Shown: positions 9,114-18,231, counted from the first letter of the stretch. The stretch is 64,000 nucleotides of DNA from Desmonostoc muscorum FACHB-395 (GCF_014698035.1 NZ_JACJSF010000015.1:87311-151310); one strand, 5' to 3'. Translations and numbers: made by a program. Notes: a model not told the origin generated them from the sequence alone.

Positions 9114-9746
9114 TTACTCTTCACTACTCGCTTCTTTAACTTGGCGAGACTCTAGCCACAGGGGTACAACAATTAAGGCAGTGATGATTAATAAAGCTGC
9201 GATCGCAAATTGACCTACCCAAGCAACCAATTGTTCTAAAGAGACAATTTTGCCAGCAAAAAAAGCTAATGTCACCATCAAACTAGCCCAAGCAACTGCT
9301 CCTAAAAAATTGTATAAAAAGAATTTTCCAAAAGGCATTTCGGCTATACCAGCTAGTGGTGCCGCAAAAACTCGCAATAATGCTAAAAAACGTCCGAAAA
9401 ATACAGCTTTAGCAGAATTTTGACTAAATTGATCTTTAATAGTCAGCAACCGCACTTCAGAAATCCGAAATATGCTACCAACTTTTACCAGAAAAGGCCA
9501 ACCGCTAACTCTACCAATCCAATAGCCACAAGTGCCGCCAATTACCGCACCCATAATTGCGTCACCGAGAACCAGCCAGTAATTTAGTTCATCGCTGCCA
9601 GCTAAAAACCCGCCCACAAGGGTCACGGTTTCACCAGGAAGGGGAATGCCTAAATTTTCTAGCAAAATTCCCAAAAAAATTGCCCAATACCCGTAATTAT
9701 GGGCCAATTCCTGGATATTTTCTAGTGAAATCAGCTCTAAAGACAT
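9114..9746 (-). CDS. DedA family (VTT domain) membrane protein
   Basis: This inner-membrane protein belongs to the DedA/SNARE-associated superfamily, which is linked to lipid scrambling and membrane homeostasis. Family features are visible: a re-entrant GILLENLGIPLPGETV segment near residues 26-41, and a FFGRFLALLRVFAAPLAG segment near 116-133 with the conserved Arg residues. Several long hydrophobic helices run to the C-terminus. Length (210 aa) is usual. It converges with argG. The 129-bp spacer between them holds short complementary AGTTAGGAGT/ACTCCTAACT arms that could terminate both genes. Confidence 0.85.
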   Translation of the reverse strand: MSLELISLENIQELAHNYGYWAIFLGILLENLGIPLPGETVTLVGGFLAGSDELNYWLVLGDAIMGAVIGGTCGYWIGRVSGWPFLVKVGSIFRISEVRLLTIKDQFSQNSAKAVFFGRFLALLRVFAAPLAGIAEMPFGKFFLYNFLGAVAWASLMVTLAFFAGKIVSLEQLVAWVGQFAIAALLIITALIVVPLWLESRQVKEASSEE

Positions 9747-10234
9747 TCCGCACCGCCGTCTTTACAAATTTTTACTTTTACTATATCTTTGCTTGTTTTT
9801 GGGCGGGGTGTCAATCAAACCGCTACATTGACTTATTTGGTCATTAGTTTAATTCTGAGTAATCCATAGTTCATAGTTCTATGGAAACTATTAATTTTTG
9901 AGTATTAGCTGTATAAATCTTAGCATTTCCTACCACAAGTTAATTTTATTTAAAAATAAATAAAAAGAAATTACAAAAACTTTATATATCTCTAGTTAAA
10001 TTATAAAAATTTCGTAAAAGATACGGTTGATACCGAAATTATAGAGTCATTATGCCTATATTTATGAAAGTTATCACAAATTATACGACATGAATACTGA
10101 AATAATTACTTTCAATTGCAAGGCTGAAATCCCCTAAATATCTAGGGAAAACAGTCATTTTGCCGTTGAAAGAGAAGAGGTATTTATGTCATTTTTCGAT
10201 TTTTAGTCAAGTGTTCAATTACCCTGTTGAATTT
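9747..10234. other. Intergenic region upstream of the STAS gene
   Basis: This 488-bp very AT-rich spacer lies between the divergent DedA and STAS genes. A TTG at 10160 could extend the STAS frame by 25 codons, but the added residues do not resemble the family. Nothing else was found in it. Confidence 0.5.
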
Positions 10235-10567
10235 ATGATTCTCACACAAGAACTTCAAGTTATTTTGTTTAAGCCCCAAGGAAGCATAGATTTAGAAGGC
10301 GGAAAGGCTTTGAGTGAACAGATGGCTGGAGTAGTGCCTCAAGCTCATCAACTCTGGGTTATTGACTTAGCAAAGGTTAATTTCATGGACAGTTCTGGGT
10401 TAGTCCCTTTAGTCAAAGGGTTGAAAGCTGCACGTCAGAGCGGTTGCCGTTTAGTTCTATGCAACGTGCAAACTCCTGTACGGCTAATTTTGGAACTTAC
10501 CCAGCTAGATACAGTATTTGAAATTTTTCCCACTTACGAAGACATTTTTACTGGCGAAGATATTTAG
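10235..10567 (+). CDS. STAS domain protein (anti-sigma factor antagonist-like)
   Basis: This single-domain STAS protein (110 aa) resembles SpoIIAA/RsbV antagonists, which bind anti-sigma kinases and are regulated by serine phosphorylation. The DSSGL motif, which contains the usual phosphorylated Ser, lies at about residues 50-54. The N-terminal strand (MILTQELQVILF) and the C-terminal FEIFPTYEDIF fit the fold. The ATG at 10235 is chosen over the upstream TTG at 10160. No partner kinase lies nearby. The stop codon overlaps the first copy of a 19-bp direct repeat. Confidence 0.8.
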   Translation: MILTQELQVILFKPQGSIDLEGGKALSEQMAGVVPQAHQLWVIDLAKVNFMDSSGLVPLVKGLKAARQSGCRLVLCNVQTPVRLILELTQLDTVFEIFPTYEDIFTGEDI

Positions 10568-10698
10568 TCTGGTGCTAGCAGGCTTAGATAATAAATCTAC
10601 CTATAGATGGATGGTAGAGTCAATCAATATTTGCATTTTTTCACATTTCCCCAAATATTCTCACATCCTCAAAGATAACAGTCTGGTGCTAGCAGGCT
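10566..10698. repeat. 19-bp direct repeat pair downstream of the STAS gene
   Basis: AGTCTGGTGCTAGCAGGCT occurs exactly at 10566-10584 and 10680-10698, 114 bp apart. The core TGCTAGCA is palindromic. The first copy overlaps the stop codon of the STAS gene. The rest of the 469-bp spacer up to 11036 shows no gene. Confidence 0.85.
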
Positions 10699-11036
10699 GA
10701 TTTTTTATATTATCTAGATAATGAAATGTTAAGGAAAACTCATGGCTTTAATCTAGGTAGTCTTAACGACATCTAAAAGCGGAAAATTACTAAAATCAGT
10801 CAAAGAAAATGCAATTCTTTGCATTCTTCCCTAGCACTATTAAATTACTCGAAGCTAATTGCTCTAAATCCGACGCAACTAACGCAAGGAAGCAAGAGGT
10901 AAGAAAGGTTAGAATATTAGCCTTTGCGTTATTTCTAACTCTATAGTGATTTTTACCTTAATGTATTACCTGGATGTCTCCAAGATGCTTTGCTATGACA
11001 ATTTCTTACCTCTTCGATTCCACCATAATGGTAACT

Positions 11037-11597
11037 TTAGGCATTCTGGGGAGTTGAAAGATTAGTTTGTTCCGACGCTGGGCGGGGAAAATTTGGCAAA
11101 TCAATTCCACTGTGACTAGCATTGCGAGTTTTGAGTGCTAAACGGTAACTCACACTTTGCAGTTCTGCTTGCAGTTTGCGATTTTCCCGTTGTAGCATTG
11201 CTACCTTTTCTCTCACTGGTGTCATCCGCTCCTCAAACTTTCGACGGTAAATTTGAGGCAACTCTTGTACTACTTGCTCTAACATCCGAGTGCGATCTGT
11301 AAGTTCTTGGACTGACTGTCGCAATTGATAAATTTCGGAGTCACGAGTTGTAATTTGCTCTTGGTAGAACGCCACCTGCTGCTCAACAGCTTGGAGTTGT
11401 TCTTGCAATGCCTGTAACTGGCTCAGATCGCGCTCAAGATCCGGCTGCTGGGGCATAAAACTAGTATTACCCTTTACTAGCCGGAAGAGTTCTTGAGATA
11501 GTTGTTGCACTAATTGATCGCGGAGTTGCAACTCTTGGCGTAGCTGCGAAACTTCCGTAGAGAGAACTTGAATATTTGGTGTATCAGATTGGCTCAC
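11037..11597 (-). CDS. Conserved hypothetical coiled-coil protein
   Basis: This 186-aa protein is rich in Gln, Glu and Leu. Long heptad-type coiled coils span roughly residues 10-42 and 55-155, and a flexible Pro/Ser/Asn-rich tail follows. There is no signal peptide or membrane segment, so it is probably a cytoplasmic scaffold or structural protein. The function is not recognised. It lies downstream of rpsF on the same strand but is separated by a 250-bp spacer containing a dispersed repeat, so co-transcription is uncertain. Confidence 0.7.
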   Translation of the reverse strand: MSQSDTPNIQVLSTEVSQLRQELQLRDQLVQQLSQELFRLVKGNTSFMPQQPDLERDLSQLQALQEQLQAVEQQVAFYQEQITTRDSEIYQLRQSVQELTDRTRMLEQVVQELPQIYRRKFEERMTPVREKVAMLQRENRKLQAELQSVSYRLALKTRNASHSGIDLPNFPRPASEQTNLSTPQNA

Positions 11598-11775
11598 AGT
11601 AGCTTACAGCTCCCATTCAGAATCTTGTCCACTCTTAGGTATAACTGCGGGAGTACTACCTTTGGCAAGTATTTGTTAATTTAGCATTCCCAATTAAGTT
11701 ACGAAAAAAGAAGAAGACAAAATTTTACTGAATGGAAATTGGGAATTGGGAATTGAGAAAAGGATAAGGGGACAA

Positions 11776-11829
11776 GGAGAATTGGGGACAAGGGGAAAGA
11801 CTTGTTTCAAGTTCTCACTTCTTGTCCCC
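11776..11829 (-). repeat. Dispersed 54-bp repeat, copy 1
   Basis: Its reverse complement matches 17925-17978 with only two mismatches over 54 bp. Both copies start GGGGACAAG, contain TTGAAACAAGTCTTTCCCC and end in CAATTCTCC. The copy lies between rpsF and the coiled-coil gene. The C-rich and G-rich ends are partly complementary, so it may also fold. Confidence 0.85.
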
Positions 11830-11849
11830 TGCTACCTGCTCCCTAATCT

Positions 11850-12200
11850 TTAGACAGGTGCAGCTACTTTAGTGGGCTTTTCCTTTTCCTCTTTAGGGGG
11901 TTTTTCCTCTGCGATATCCTGCTTAATTGTCAAATAACGAATCACTTCTTCACTCAAGCGCATAGCGCGTTCAAAAGGAGCGATCGCAGTTGCAGGCGCA
12001 GTGTAGTTTAACTGGATATAGATCCCATCGCGGTGTTTTTTGATTTCATAAGCTAGACGACGCTTACCACGATTTTGAATTTGGATATCCTCAGCGCCTT
12101 GATCGCGAAGCAAATTCTGATATTTAGTAATTGCTTGCTCTGCCTGTTCGTCTCCTAGGTCGGGACGGAGGATGTACATTGTTTCGTAATTTGTAGTCAT
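11850..12200 (-). CDS. rpsF: 30S ribosomal protein S6
   Basis: S6 binds 16S rRNA with S18 in the platform of the small subunit. The protein has the family start [12 protein letters not shown], a basic central [22 protein letters not shown] segment at about residues 45-66, and a charged Lys/Glu/Pro-rich tail. Length is 116 aa. The start at 12200 is preferred over the TTG at 12224, because AGGAAACTGGA precedes the ATG and family members begin just before YETMYIL. No rpsR or ssb lies next to it, unlike the E. coli arrangement. Confidence 0.93.
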   Translation of the reverse strand: MTTNYETMYILRPDLGDEQAEQAITKYQNLLRDQGAEDIQIQNRGKRRLAYEIKKHRDGIYIQLNYTAPATAIAPFERAMRLSEEVIRYLTIKQDIAEEKPPKEEKEKPTKVAAPV

Positions 12201-12574
12201 ATTTTCCAGTTTCCTTATGGACAAAAAGGTTGCTGATATTAATTTATACTTGATTTAAATTTAAAATACTAGTATTAATCAACATCGGAAGCAACAAGGA
12301 ACTATAATCTTACCAGTTTTCAATTTGAATCATTAGCCAAATCGCCGAAGTTTGTATATTTTGGATGTACCTAATGAAAACTAGGTCGTAAGGCTACCTA
12401 CAGAGCCTCTTACTGACCCGCAAGGGGAGTGAGGAGACGACAATATCTTTCTGTAAGGACATCTTCTATAGCAAGTTTCAGGCTCAACGCTAAATCGGTT
12501 TGCTAAAAAGCTAACTCAGAATTGCTACCCGCTCGAAGTTTCTAATCGCAGAAAAAAGGATATTCATCAAGGTT
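12201..12574. other. Intergenic region between rpsF and the FAH gene
   Basis: This 374-bp divergent spacer contains short G/C-rich stretches (about 12390-12445) that could fold, but no recognised RNA gene. Promoters of both genes should lie here; none is distinctive. Confidence 0.45.
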
Positions 12575-13348
12575 ATGGCACAGCGCTACGTGCGGATTCA
12601 AAATCAAGAAGGACAGATTTACTATGGGATACTACAACTATCCCTCAATGTACAGGTGCTAGATGCTCCGCCCTGGTTACAAGGACAACCAACTGATTTA
12701 ATTTTGACACCAGAAAATTATCAAATTCTGGCTCCTTGCGCTCCCTCAAAAATTGTGGCGGTGGGTAAGAATTATGCAGAACATGCAGCCGAAATGGGAA
12801 CTCCAGTACCTTCTGAACCACTAATTTTTCTCAAGCCACCCACGACTATCATTCCATCTGAGAGAGAAATTAAGTACCCTCCCCAGTCACAAAGAGTTGA
12901 CTACGAAGGAGAGTTAGCATTAGTGATTGGCGATTACGCTTTTGAATGTACACCAGAGGTAGCCCAAACAAAAATTTGGGGCTACACCATTGCCAATGAC
13001 GTAACAGCGCGGGATTTACAAAAACTGGATGCTCAATGGACGCGAGCTAAAGGTTTTGATACTTTCTGTCCTTTGGGTCCTTGGATTGTGCGGGAGTTAA
13101 ATCCAGGAGCGAGATTGCAGACTTTTGTGAATGACGATGTTAACCCAGTTCAATCTGCCTGTATCGATCAGATGGTATTTTCCCCTGATGTTTTAGTTTC
13201 CTACATTAGCCAGGTGATGACGCTACTACCCGGTGATTTGATACTTACAGGTACACCAGAGGGTGTAAGTCAATTACATCCAGGCGATCGCGTCCGCGTC
13301 GAAATTGAAGGTATTGGTCGCCTGGAAAACACCGTAGTGGCTCGTTAA
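12575..13348 (+). CDS. Fumarylacetoacetate hydrolase family protein
   Basis: This enzyme has the FAH fold, probably a metal-dependent hydrolase, decarboxylase or isomerase acting on a 2-oxo acid-type substrate. The exact substrate cannot be told. The motif KIVAVGKNYAEHAAEMG (about residues 60-76) opens the catalytic domain. The metal ligands lie in DYEGELALVIG (ExE at about 112-114) and in the IANDVTARDLQ segment near 142-152. The C-terminal GDLILTGTPEGV motif is also present. Length is 257 aa, with a short N-terminal domain of about 55 residues. Its stop is 3 bp from the stop of the convergent Tic20 gene. Confidence 0.85.
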   Translation: MAQRYVRIQNQEGQIYYGILQLSLNVQVLDAPPWLQGQPTDLILTPENYQILAPCAPSKIVAVGKNYAEHAAEMGTPVPSEPLIFLKPPTTIIPSEREIKYPPQSQRVDYEGELALVIGDYAFECTPEVAQTKIWGYTIANDVTARDLQKLDAQWTRAKGFDTFCPLGPWIVRELNPGARLQTFVNDDVNPVQSACIDQMVFSPDVLVSYISQVMTLLPGDLILTGTPEGVSQLHPGDRVRVEIEGIGRLENTVVAR

Positions 13349-13351
13349 CGA

Positions 13352-13828
13352 TTAGCGTACTTGCATGTACACTGCATCCGAAATCGCTGGGATTTCTGCA
13401 TAACGCCCGCTTACAGACTGGATTACTGAATATGCAACTGCTCCCACTATGCCAATAAAAATGGTTGTGGATAGAGTTTGGATTGCAAAACCACCAACGG
13501 GAACTAGTCCCACAACATCAGTGAGGATGTTAAACAAAAAGATAATGATATCCAAAAGGATTGCTTGCATGGTGTTGAAACGAATAAAGTGACTAATTTT
13601 TTCGTTTCTGACTACTAGCAAAAATAAAGCAAAGAAAATAATCATTCCTGCATAACGCACGCCGTAGTATATTCTCAACAATGGCAGAAGCGGCAGAAAC
13701 AGTAGTTGTAGCGGTGGAAAATCTGATAGTAAATATCTACCAAATACAAAAACCTCAATTAGAGGAAGCAAATAAGGCAAACAAGCAAAAATTCTATCTG
13801 AAACCGTTGTAGACCCGCGCCAAGACAT
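13352..13828 (-). CDS. Tic20 family membrane protein
   Basis: This is a cyanobacterial homologue of the plastid inner-envelope translocon component Tic20; its role in cyanobacteria is unclear. The protein (158 aa) has four predicted transmembrane helices at about residues 13-32, 35-55, 58-72 and 85-135 (the last region forming more than one pass). It also carries the family signatures ACLPYLLPLIE and RFNTMQAILLDI. It converges tightly with the FAH gene. The opposite neighbour is a small cysteine-containing protein on the same strand. Confidence 0.82.
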   Translation of the reverse strand: MSWRGSTTVSDRIFACLPYLLPLIEVFVFGRYLLSDFPPLQLLFLPLLPLLRIYYGVRYAGMIIFFALFLLVVRNEKISHFIRFNTMQAILLDIIIFLFNILTDVVGLVPVGGFAIQTLSTTIFIGIVGAVAYSVIQSVSGRYAEIPAISDAVYMQVR

Positions 13829-13909
13829 TATGCGTTCTCCTGTGGTTAAATTTATATAGTTACTTGAGCTTAGGATAACGCAGTTACTTGGTCTTGCTGG
13901 TAAATTAAA

Positions 13910-14107
13910 CTATTCTATATGGGCAACGCGAAAGCCCATCATGCACTCATACTGGTCTGGCTGCTGTTGAGTAAGTTTGCGAATGGCTTGACCACAGCGT
14001 AGTTCACCTCCACGCCAACGGGGTTGACCGCTCCTGTCAGCGAGTAAACAAGACTGGCAAACTTGCTCAGGGGCAAGGATTTGCTCGTCCATTAAAATGA
14101 CTAGCAT
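13910..14107 (-). CDS. Small conserved cysteine-containing protein
   Basis: This 65-aa protein has a CQSC pair near the N-terminus and two further Cys (GELRCG and YECMMGF). The pattern suggests a metal site or disulfides; function unknown. The start at 14107 is set by AGGAGG 8 nt upstream of the ATG. A longer frame from 14137 lacks this. It is upstream of Tic20 on the same strand with an 80-bp gap, and may be transcribed with it. Confidence 0.65.
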   Translation of the reverse strand: MLVILMDEQILAPEQVCQSCLLADRSGQPRWRGGELRCGQAIRKLTQQQPDQYECMMGFRVAHIE

Positions 14108-14789
14108 CGAATCCCTCCTGTAAATCCTTATTGTCACCTACATTTCACTCAGGTGAGGATACTTCTTTGAACCGCTTCAGCCTGGATTTCTCACAAGTGA
14201 GAAATCCAAGGGGTGTGGGAGGATTGGGAAGAAGTCTTACCCCCCACACTCCCAACACTCCCCACACTCCTCTTCTCCCTCTGCCTACACTATGCGTGAG
14301 AAATCCGGGTTCAGGTAAGTTGGGCGCGTGCTACGCGATTAACTGTGGATTTGCATCTGCCGGAGGCGATCGCAAATCACACTTAAGAGCCACATCCTAC
14401 TTTCCTTTTTGTAGCAAAAAAGTGGATAACCACAATTCAAGAACAATTGTCAAGTGAATCTTAATTTTTATTGTATGTTGTGTTTATTGCAAATTTGACA
14501 CTTCTAGTAAAAAATGATACAAAAATATTCCTATTAATTTTGATTGTAGACAGCCAACAGTGTCCATTGTATTCATGTTAATTTAGCCGTGAAGAGTGCA
14601 AAAGTTAATATTCAGGAAACAACAAAAGCTTTACATACAAGCAACACGGCGATCCATTGAATTTTCCGGTAAAACGGAGTTAACTTGATAGCTATTTAAG
14701 GGGTACATTTACAAAATACTGGGGTAAACTTGCAAGCAAGTTAATACACAATATTACTCAGAGGCTCGTCGGTCTGGGCATCACTCACA
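14108..14789. other. Intergenic region with palindrome and C-rich tract
   Basis: This 682-bp spacer contains a perfect hairpin at 14184-14207 (GGATTTCTCAC, 2-nt loop, GTGAGAAATCC). A third copy of GTGAGAAATCC lies at 14296-14306. Between them is a CCCCACACTCCC-type pyrimidine tract. The part from 14400 to 14789 is AT-rich and presumably holds the promoter of the long repeat protein. No gene was recognised. Confidence 0.6.
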
Positions 14790-17700
14790 ATGGAACACTG
14801 GCAATTTCTGATACAGAAACAAGGCGCTCGCTCGTGGCATATCCTAGAATCGCCAAATTTGGAAATTTTGGAAGGGCAGTATAGAGTTTTGGCTCGTTCT
14901 AGCTTTTCGAATACAGACGTGGAAGTGCGGGTAACTCACTCTTCAACTCAGGAAATTCAACCAACGCGGCGAATTTTCAAGCGATCGCGTCGCACTAATT
15001 CAGAAGGCTTAATGGCGGTAATTCCCTTTACTTACTTTGATGCGGGAGTTTGGGAGTTGCGCTGTAACGGCGATTTGATGTCGGATTTACTCGGTAAATC
15101 TTGGCAATACAGTGTCCAAATTAAAGTATTGTCTGAGGAAGAAGAGGCAGAGCAAAGGAAAAATCTAGAGTCAAATTTACTTAATCAGGCTGATACTGTT
15201 TCTGAAAACTTGGATACTGCCCCGGAAGAACGTGCAATTACTCTAGATGAAGCGATCGCAGTTTCGGCAGAATTGCCTACCACAGTTGTTCCAGATGAAG
15301 AGAACTTGGATACTGCCCCAGAAGAAACTGTAATTACTTTAGATGAAGCGATCGCAATTTCAGCAGAATTGGCTACCACAGTTGTTCCCAATGAAGAGAA
15401 TTTGGATGCTGCCCCAGAAGAATCTGTAATTACTTTAGATGAAGCGATAGCAGTTTCGGCAGAATTGGCTACCACAGTTGTTCCAGATGAAGAGAACTTG
15501 GATACTGACCCAGAAGAACCTGCAATTACTTTAGATGAAGCGATCGCAGTTGCGGCAGAATTGGCTACCACAGTTGTTCCAGATGAAGAGAACTTGGATA
15601 CTGACCCAGAAGAACCTGCAATTACTTTAGATGAAGCGATCGCAGTTGCGGCAGAACTGGCTACCACAGTTGTTCCAGATGAAACGGGAAAAGATATAGT
15701 TATCGATGATCCTGTGAGTCCTGTATGGCTCAAAGGTGAGACGGCAGAGCAAATTTTACAAAATTTAATAGATTTAGCTTTACCCGATTCTGAACTGCTT
15801 CTGAATGATGAAGAGGTTACAGATTCGCCAGCAGCAGAACTACCCTTATTGTTAACTTTAGATCAAGATAGTTATATTGCTCGTTGGGGACAGGCTTTAA
15901 CAATCAATGGGCACATAGAACTTAAAGACAAGACAAATTTAGAGCAGGGTGAAACATTATCTCCAAAAAGCCTGCAAGCGCTTGAACTAGGGATTGAACT
16001 GCGATCGCCCCTAGAGTCGGAAATCTTGACTCAGATACGGCACTTACCAGACCAGGAGTTGCCCTTCACCATCAATACCTCAATTGATATTCCTGCTGAC
16101 TTTGAATCGAAGTTAATTTTGGCAGATATCAGTTTGTATGGTCGATTCACCGATGTTGATGAAATCATCCGGTTAGCCAGCCAGTCCTTCACTATTACAG
16201 CAGAGGTAACAGAATTACTGGCAATAACAGCCGCAGCAAAACCTAGTACATCTTTAAATGACCCTATAGCCCCATCGGACTCGCCTGATGCTTCCACAGA
16301 GCCAGAGACCGCCGTGAGGATCGATTTAAAACTATTCAATCTGGTCAAGATTTCAAAAACAGATCAGTCCCAAATACTCAATCCATCTCCAAATACAGCC
16401 CTACCGCCGCAAATTAACCTGCAAGTTCTGCGAGAAACCACTCTGCGGAAATCTAAAAATTCAGGCAATTCGCCTCAATTGCCGAAATTGCCACCTCTTC
16501 AAATCGATGCCAATCCTCAAACAGATGTTATTGCAGAATCCCCTACACAAGAGGAAGTTCTAGAAAAGGATACTACTATAGCTGCTATCAACTTGGAGCA
16601 GTTAGTTATCAAGCAACGTCGAATGTCAATACTCAATACGACTTTTCCATACTTGAGACGGGTACAAGCTTTGCCAGGTGATGCAGAAGAAGAAGTAAAT
16701 AATGTCTCTCCAGATACATTGGAAGTTGAAGCGGCTGAAGACTTCTCACAATTAAACGCAATTGTAGCTGAGGATGAAAATATACCGGAATTAGTGTTAG
16801 ATGATGCACATTTTCAGGAAGAATCTGTTGCTGAGGCAGAAACCCAGCCAAATGAACAACTTCAGGAAGAATCTGTTGCTGAGGTAGAAACCCAGCAAAA
16901 TGAACAATTTCAGGAAGAATCCGTTGCTGAGGTAAAAACCCAGCCAAATGCACAATTCATTACAACAGGCAATCTCTACTCATCTCCCTTACTGAGGAAG
17001 TGGATGCAGAGCCAAGGATACTCTTTGCCTGAATCCATCAATGAACTGGAATCTCAAAACTACGATCGCAATCTTCCAGCCCAGCAGACCCAGCTTTTTC
17101 TGAGTGCTGGAACTCCCGATGTTGATGTCGACTTGCCATTAAGTCTGGATGATGCAACAGAGACGTGGGAAGAAAGCCAAGAGTCGGTTTTTGATCTTGA
17201 GAACTTAGGGGAAGATGCAGACACAGTAAATGAAGCTGATTTAGAGGGACTGGAAAATACAGTAGTCGAAAAAGTATCTGAACCAACACTTTCAATGGCT
17301 CTGGTAAGACAACTACCGCCTCCCCCTCCTCCCATAAAAGTAAATATAGCGTCAGCTTGGTTGGCGCAAGAAATCGTTGTAGATGATACAGATAGTGAAC
17401 TAGAAGCCGATGCAACGAATAATTACTTATTAGAAGAAGATAAGGAACCATTGTTAGCTTTATCCCCTTCTCTATCCATAACTACGGGAGCCATTGAGCC
17501 TTTGCCAATTCCGCAACTGCATGTACCAGAAGGCGAACTAATCGCCGACAAGTTGATCATAGTGCGCGTAGTACTGCCTGAAGTACCTCCCCAAGTGGTT
17601 GTGAAGTTATGGGTTGAAGATTATCAAACTCGCTGGTTACTAGATGGGCCCCATTTATTGACAAATTTACTACCTAGTGGATTGGGAGGCTTGGAAGTAA

Positions 17701-17861
17701 TGACACAATTAAAGATTCCCTTTGGCTGTATAGAAATTCGCATAGAAGCGATCGCACTTGATTTGACAACCCAACAAGAGAGCCATAAAGTCACAACAGT
17801 ACGGACTGTAATTCCTCCAGACTTGCCAAACTTGCAGCTAGATGAACTACTGGGTATGTAA
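14790..17861 (+). CDS. Long repeat-containing hypothetical protein (1023 aa)
   Basis: I do not recognise a family. Residues 1-115 look like a compact beta-rich domain with conserved Trp residues. Residues 139-298 are five tandem 32-residue repeats of the type ENLDTxPEExxITLDEAIAVxAELATTVVPDE. Residues about 350-470 form another beta-rich part. Three 16-residue QEESVAEVETQPNEQ-type repeats lie at 676-723. A Pro run (PPPPPP) is near residue 850, and a C-terminal beta-rich domain spans about 905-1015. The protein is very acidic and has no clear signal peptide or membrane helix, so it may be a cytoplasmic scaffold. It is a single gene, followed by a dispersed repeat and psaI. Confidence 0.75.
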   Translation: MEHWQFLIQKQGARSWHILESPNLEILEGQYRVLARSSFSNTDVEVRVTHSSTQEIQPTRRIFKRSRRTNSEGLMAVIPFTYFDAGVWELRCNGDLMSDLLGKSWQYSVQIKVLSEEEEAEQRKNLESNLLNQADTVSENLDTAPEERAITLDEAIAVSAELPTTVVPDEENLDTAPEETVITLDEAIAISAELATTVVPNEENLDAAPEESVITLDEAIAVSAELATTVVPDEENLDTDPEEPAITLDEAIAVAAELATTVVPDEENLDTDPEEPAITLDEAIAVAAELATTVVPDETGKDIVIDDPVSPVWLKGETAEQILQNLIDLALPDSELLLNDEEVTDSPAAELPLLLTLDQDSYIARWGQALTINGHIELKDKTNLEQGETLSPKSLQALELGIELRSPLESEILTQIRHLPDQELPFTINTSIDIPADFESKLILADISLYGRFTDVDEIIRLASQSFTITAEVTELLAITAAAKPSTSLNDPIAPSDSPDASTEPETAVRIDLKLFNLVKISKTDQSQILNPSPNTALPPQINLQVLRETTLRKSKNSGNSPQLPKLPPLQIDANPQTDVIAESPTQEEVLEKDTTIAAINLEQLVIKQRRMSILNTTFPYLRRVQALPGDAEEEVNNVSPDTLEVEAAEDFSQLNAIVAEDENIPELVLDDAHFQEESVAEAETQPNEQLQEESVAEVETQQNEQFQEESVAEVKTQPNAQFITTGNLYSSPLLRKWMQSQGYSLPESINELESQNYDRNLPAQQTQLFLSAGTPDVDVDLPLSLDDATETWEESQESVFDLENLGEDADTVNEADLEGLENTVVEKVSEPTLSMALVRQLPPPPPPIKVNIASAWLAQEIVVDDTDSELEADATNNYLLEEDKEPLLALSPSLSITTGAIEPLPIPQLHVPEGELIADKLIIVRVVLPEVPPQVVVKLWVEDYQTRWLLDGPHLLTNLLPSGLGGLEVMTQLKIPFGCIEIRIEAIALDLTTQQESHKVTTVRTVIPPDLPNLQLDELLGM
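15204..15683 (+). repeat. Five tandem 96-bp (32-codon) repeats in the long hypothetical gene
   Basis: Copies lie at 15204-15299, 15300-15395, 15396-15491, 15492-15587 and 15588-15683. The last two encode identical peptides. Each copy carries a GCGATCGC (HIP1) octamer at the same place, except copy 3, where it reads GCGATAGC. Near-identity implies recent duplication or gene conversion. Confidence 0.92.
16815..16958 (+). repeat. Three tandem 48-bp repeats in the long hypothetical gene
   Basis: Units at 16815-16862, 16863-16910 and 16911-16958 encode 16-residue acidic peptides beginning QEESVAE. They differ at a few positions. They are unrelated to the 96-bp array further upstream in the same gene. 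Confidence 0.9.
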
Positions 17862-17924
17862 CTCAGGGATGAAGGGGAATTGGGGATTGGGCATGGGCAA
17901 GAGGACTTGGGGACAAGGAGAATT

Positions 17925-17978
17925 GGGGACAAGAGGTGAGAAGTTGAAACAAGTCTTTCCCCTTGTCCCCAATTCTCC
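17925..17978 (+). repeat. Dispersed 54-bp repeat, copy 2
   Basis: This is the reverse complement of the element at 11776-11829 with two mismatches. It lies between the long repeat protein gene and psaI, inside a larger G-rich/C-rich stretch (17870-18020) that can fold into a hairpin and may end transcription of the upstream gene. Confidence 0.85.
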
Positions 17979-18120
17979 CCTGCCTCCCCTGCCCCTTGTC
18001 CTCTGCTCCCCTTCTCTCCCAAGATGGGCTGTGTTAAAAATCTTTAGAATTTCAAAAATCTGGCAGAATTTGCAGTAAGCTCATTTTGAATTGTAGTGTT
18101 ATTTAGCAGGAACTTTTACT

Positions 18121-18231
18121 ATGGCAGCTTCCTTTTTGCCTTCTATCTTCGTTCCCATCATTGGTTGGGTTTTGCCAGCTATAACCTTCGCATTTCTGTT
18201 TTTATACATTGAAAGCGACGATATCAGCTGA
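18121..18231 (+). CDS. psaI: Photosystem I reaction centre subunit VIII (PsaI)
   Basis: This 36-aa single-helix thylakoid protein helps hold PsaL and the trimer/tetramer interface of photosystem I. The sequence begins [12 protein letters not shown], continues with IGWVLPA and a hydrophobic helix, and ends LFLYIESDD, as in known PsaI proteins. AGGAA lies 8 nt upstream of the ATG. It faces the psbEFLJ cluster, with a strong hairpin terminator between them. Confidence 0.88.
   Translation: MAASFLPSIFVPIIGWVLPAITFAFLFLYIESDDIS

Noticed and set aside
10160..10234. N-terminal extension of the STAS protein from a TTG
   Set aside because: The extra residues do not resemble the family and the TTG has no ribosome binding site.
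12380..12450. Structured RNA upstream of the FAH gene
   Set aside because: Short complementary stretches exist but no known RNA family pattern could be matched. The evidence is too weak.
15185..15733. 182-codon open frame on the minus strand opposite the repeats of the long hypothetical gene
   Set aside because: It consists only of the complement of the 32-codon repeats and has a Ser/Val/Ala-rich repetitive composition. The plus-strand gene explains it.
17038..17451. 137-codon minus-strand frame inside the long hypothetical gene
   Set aside because: It lies wholly opposite a better supported gene, and its Leu/His-rich composition is typical of a shadow frame.
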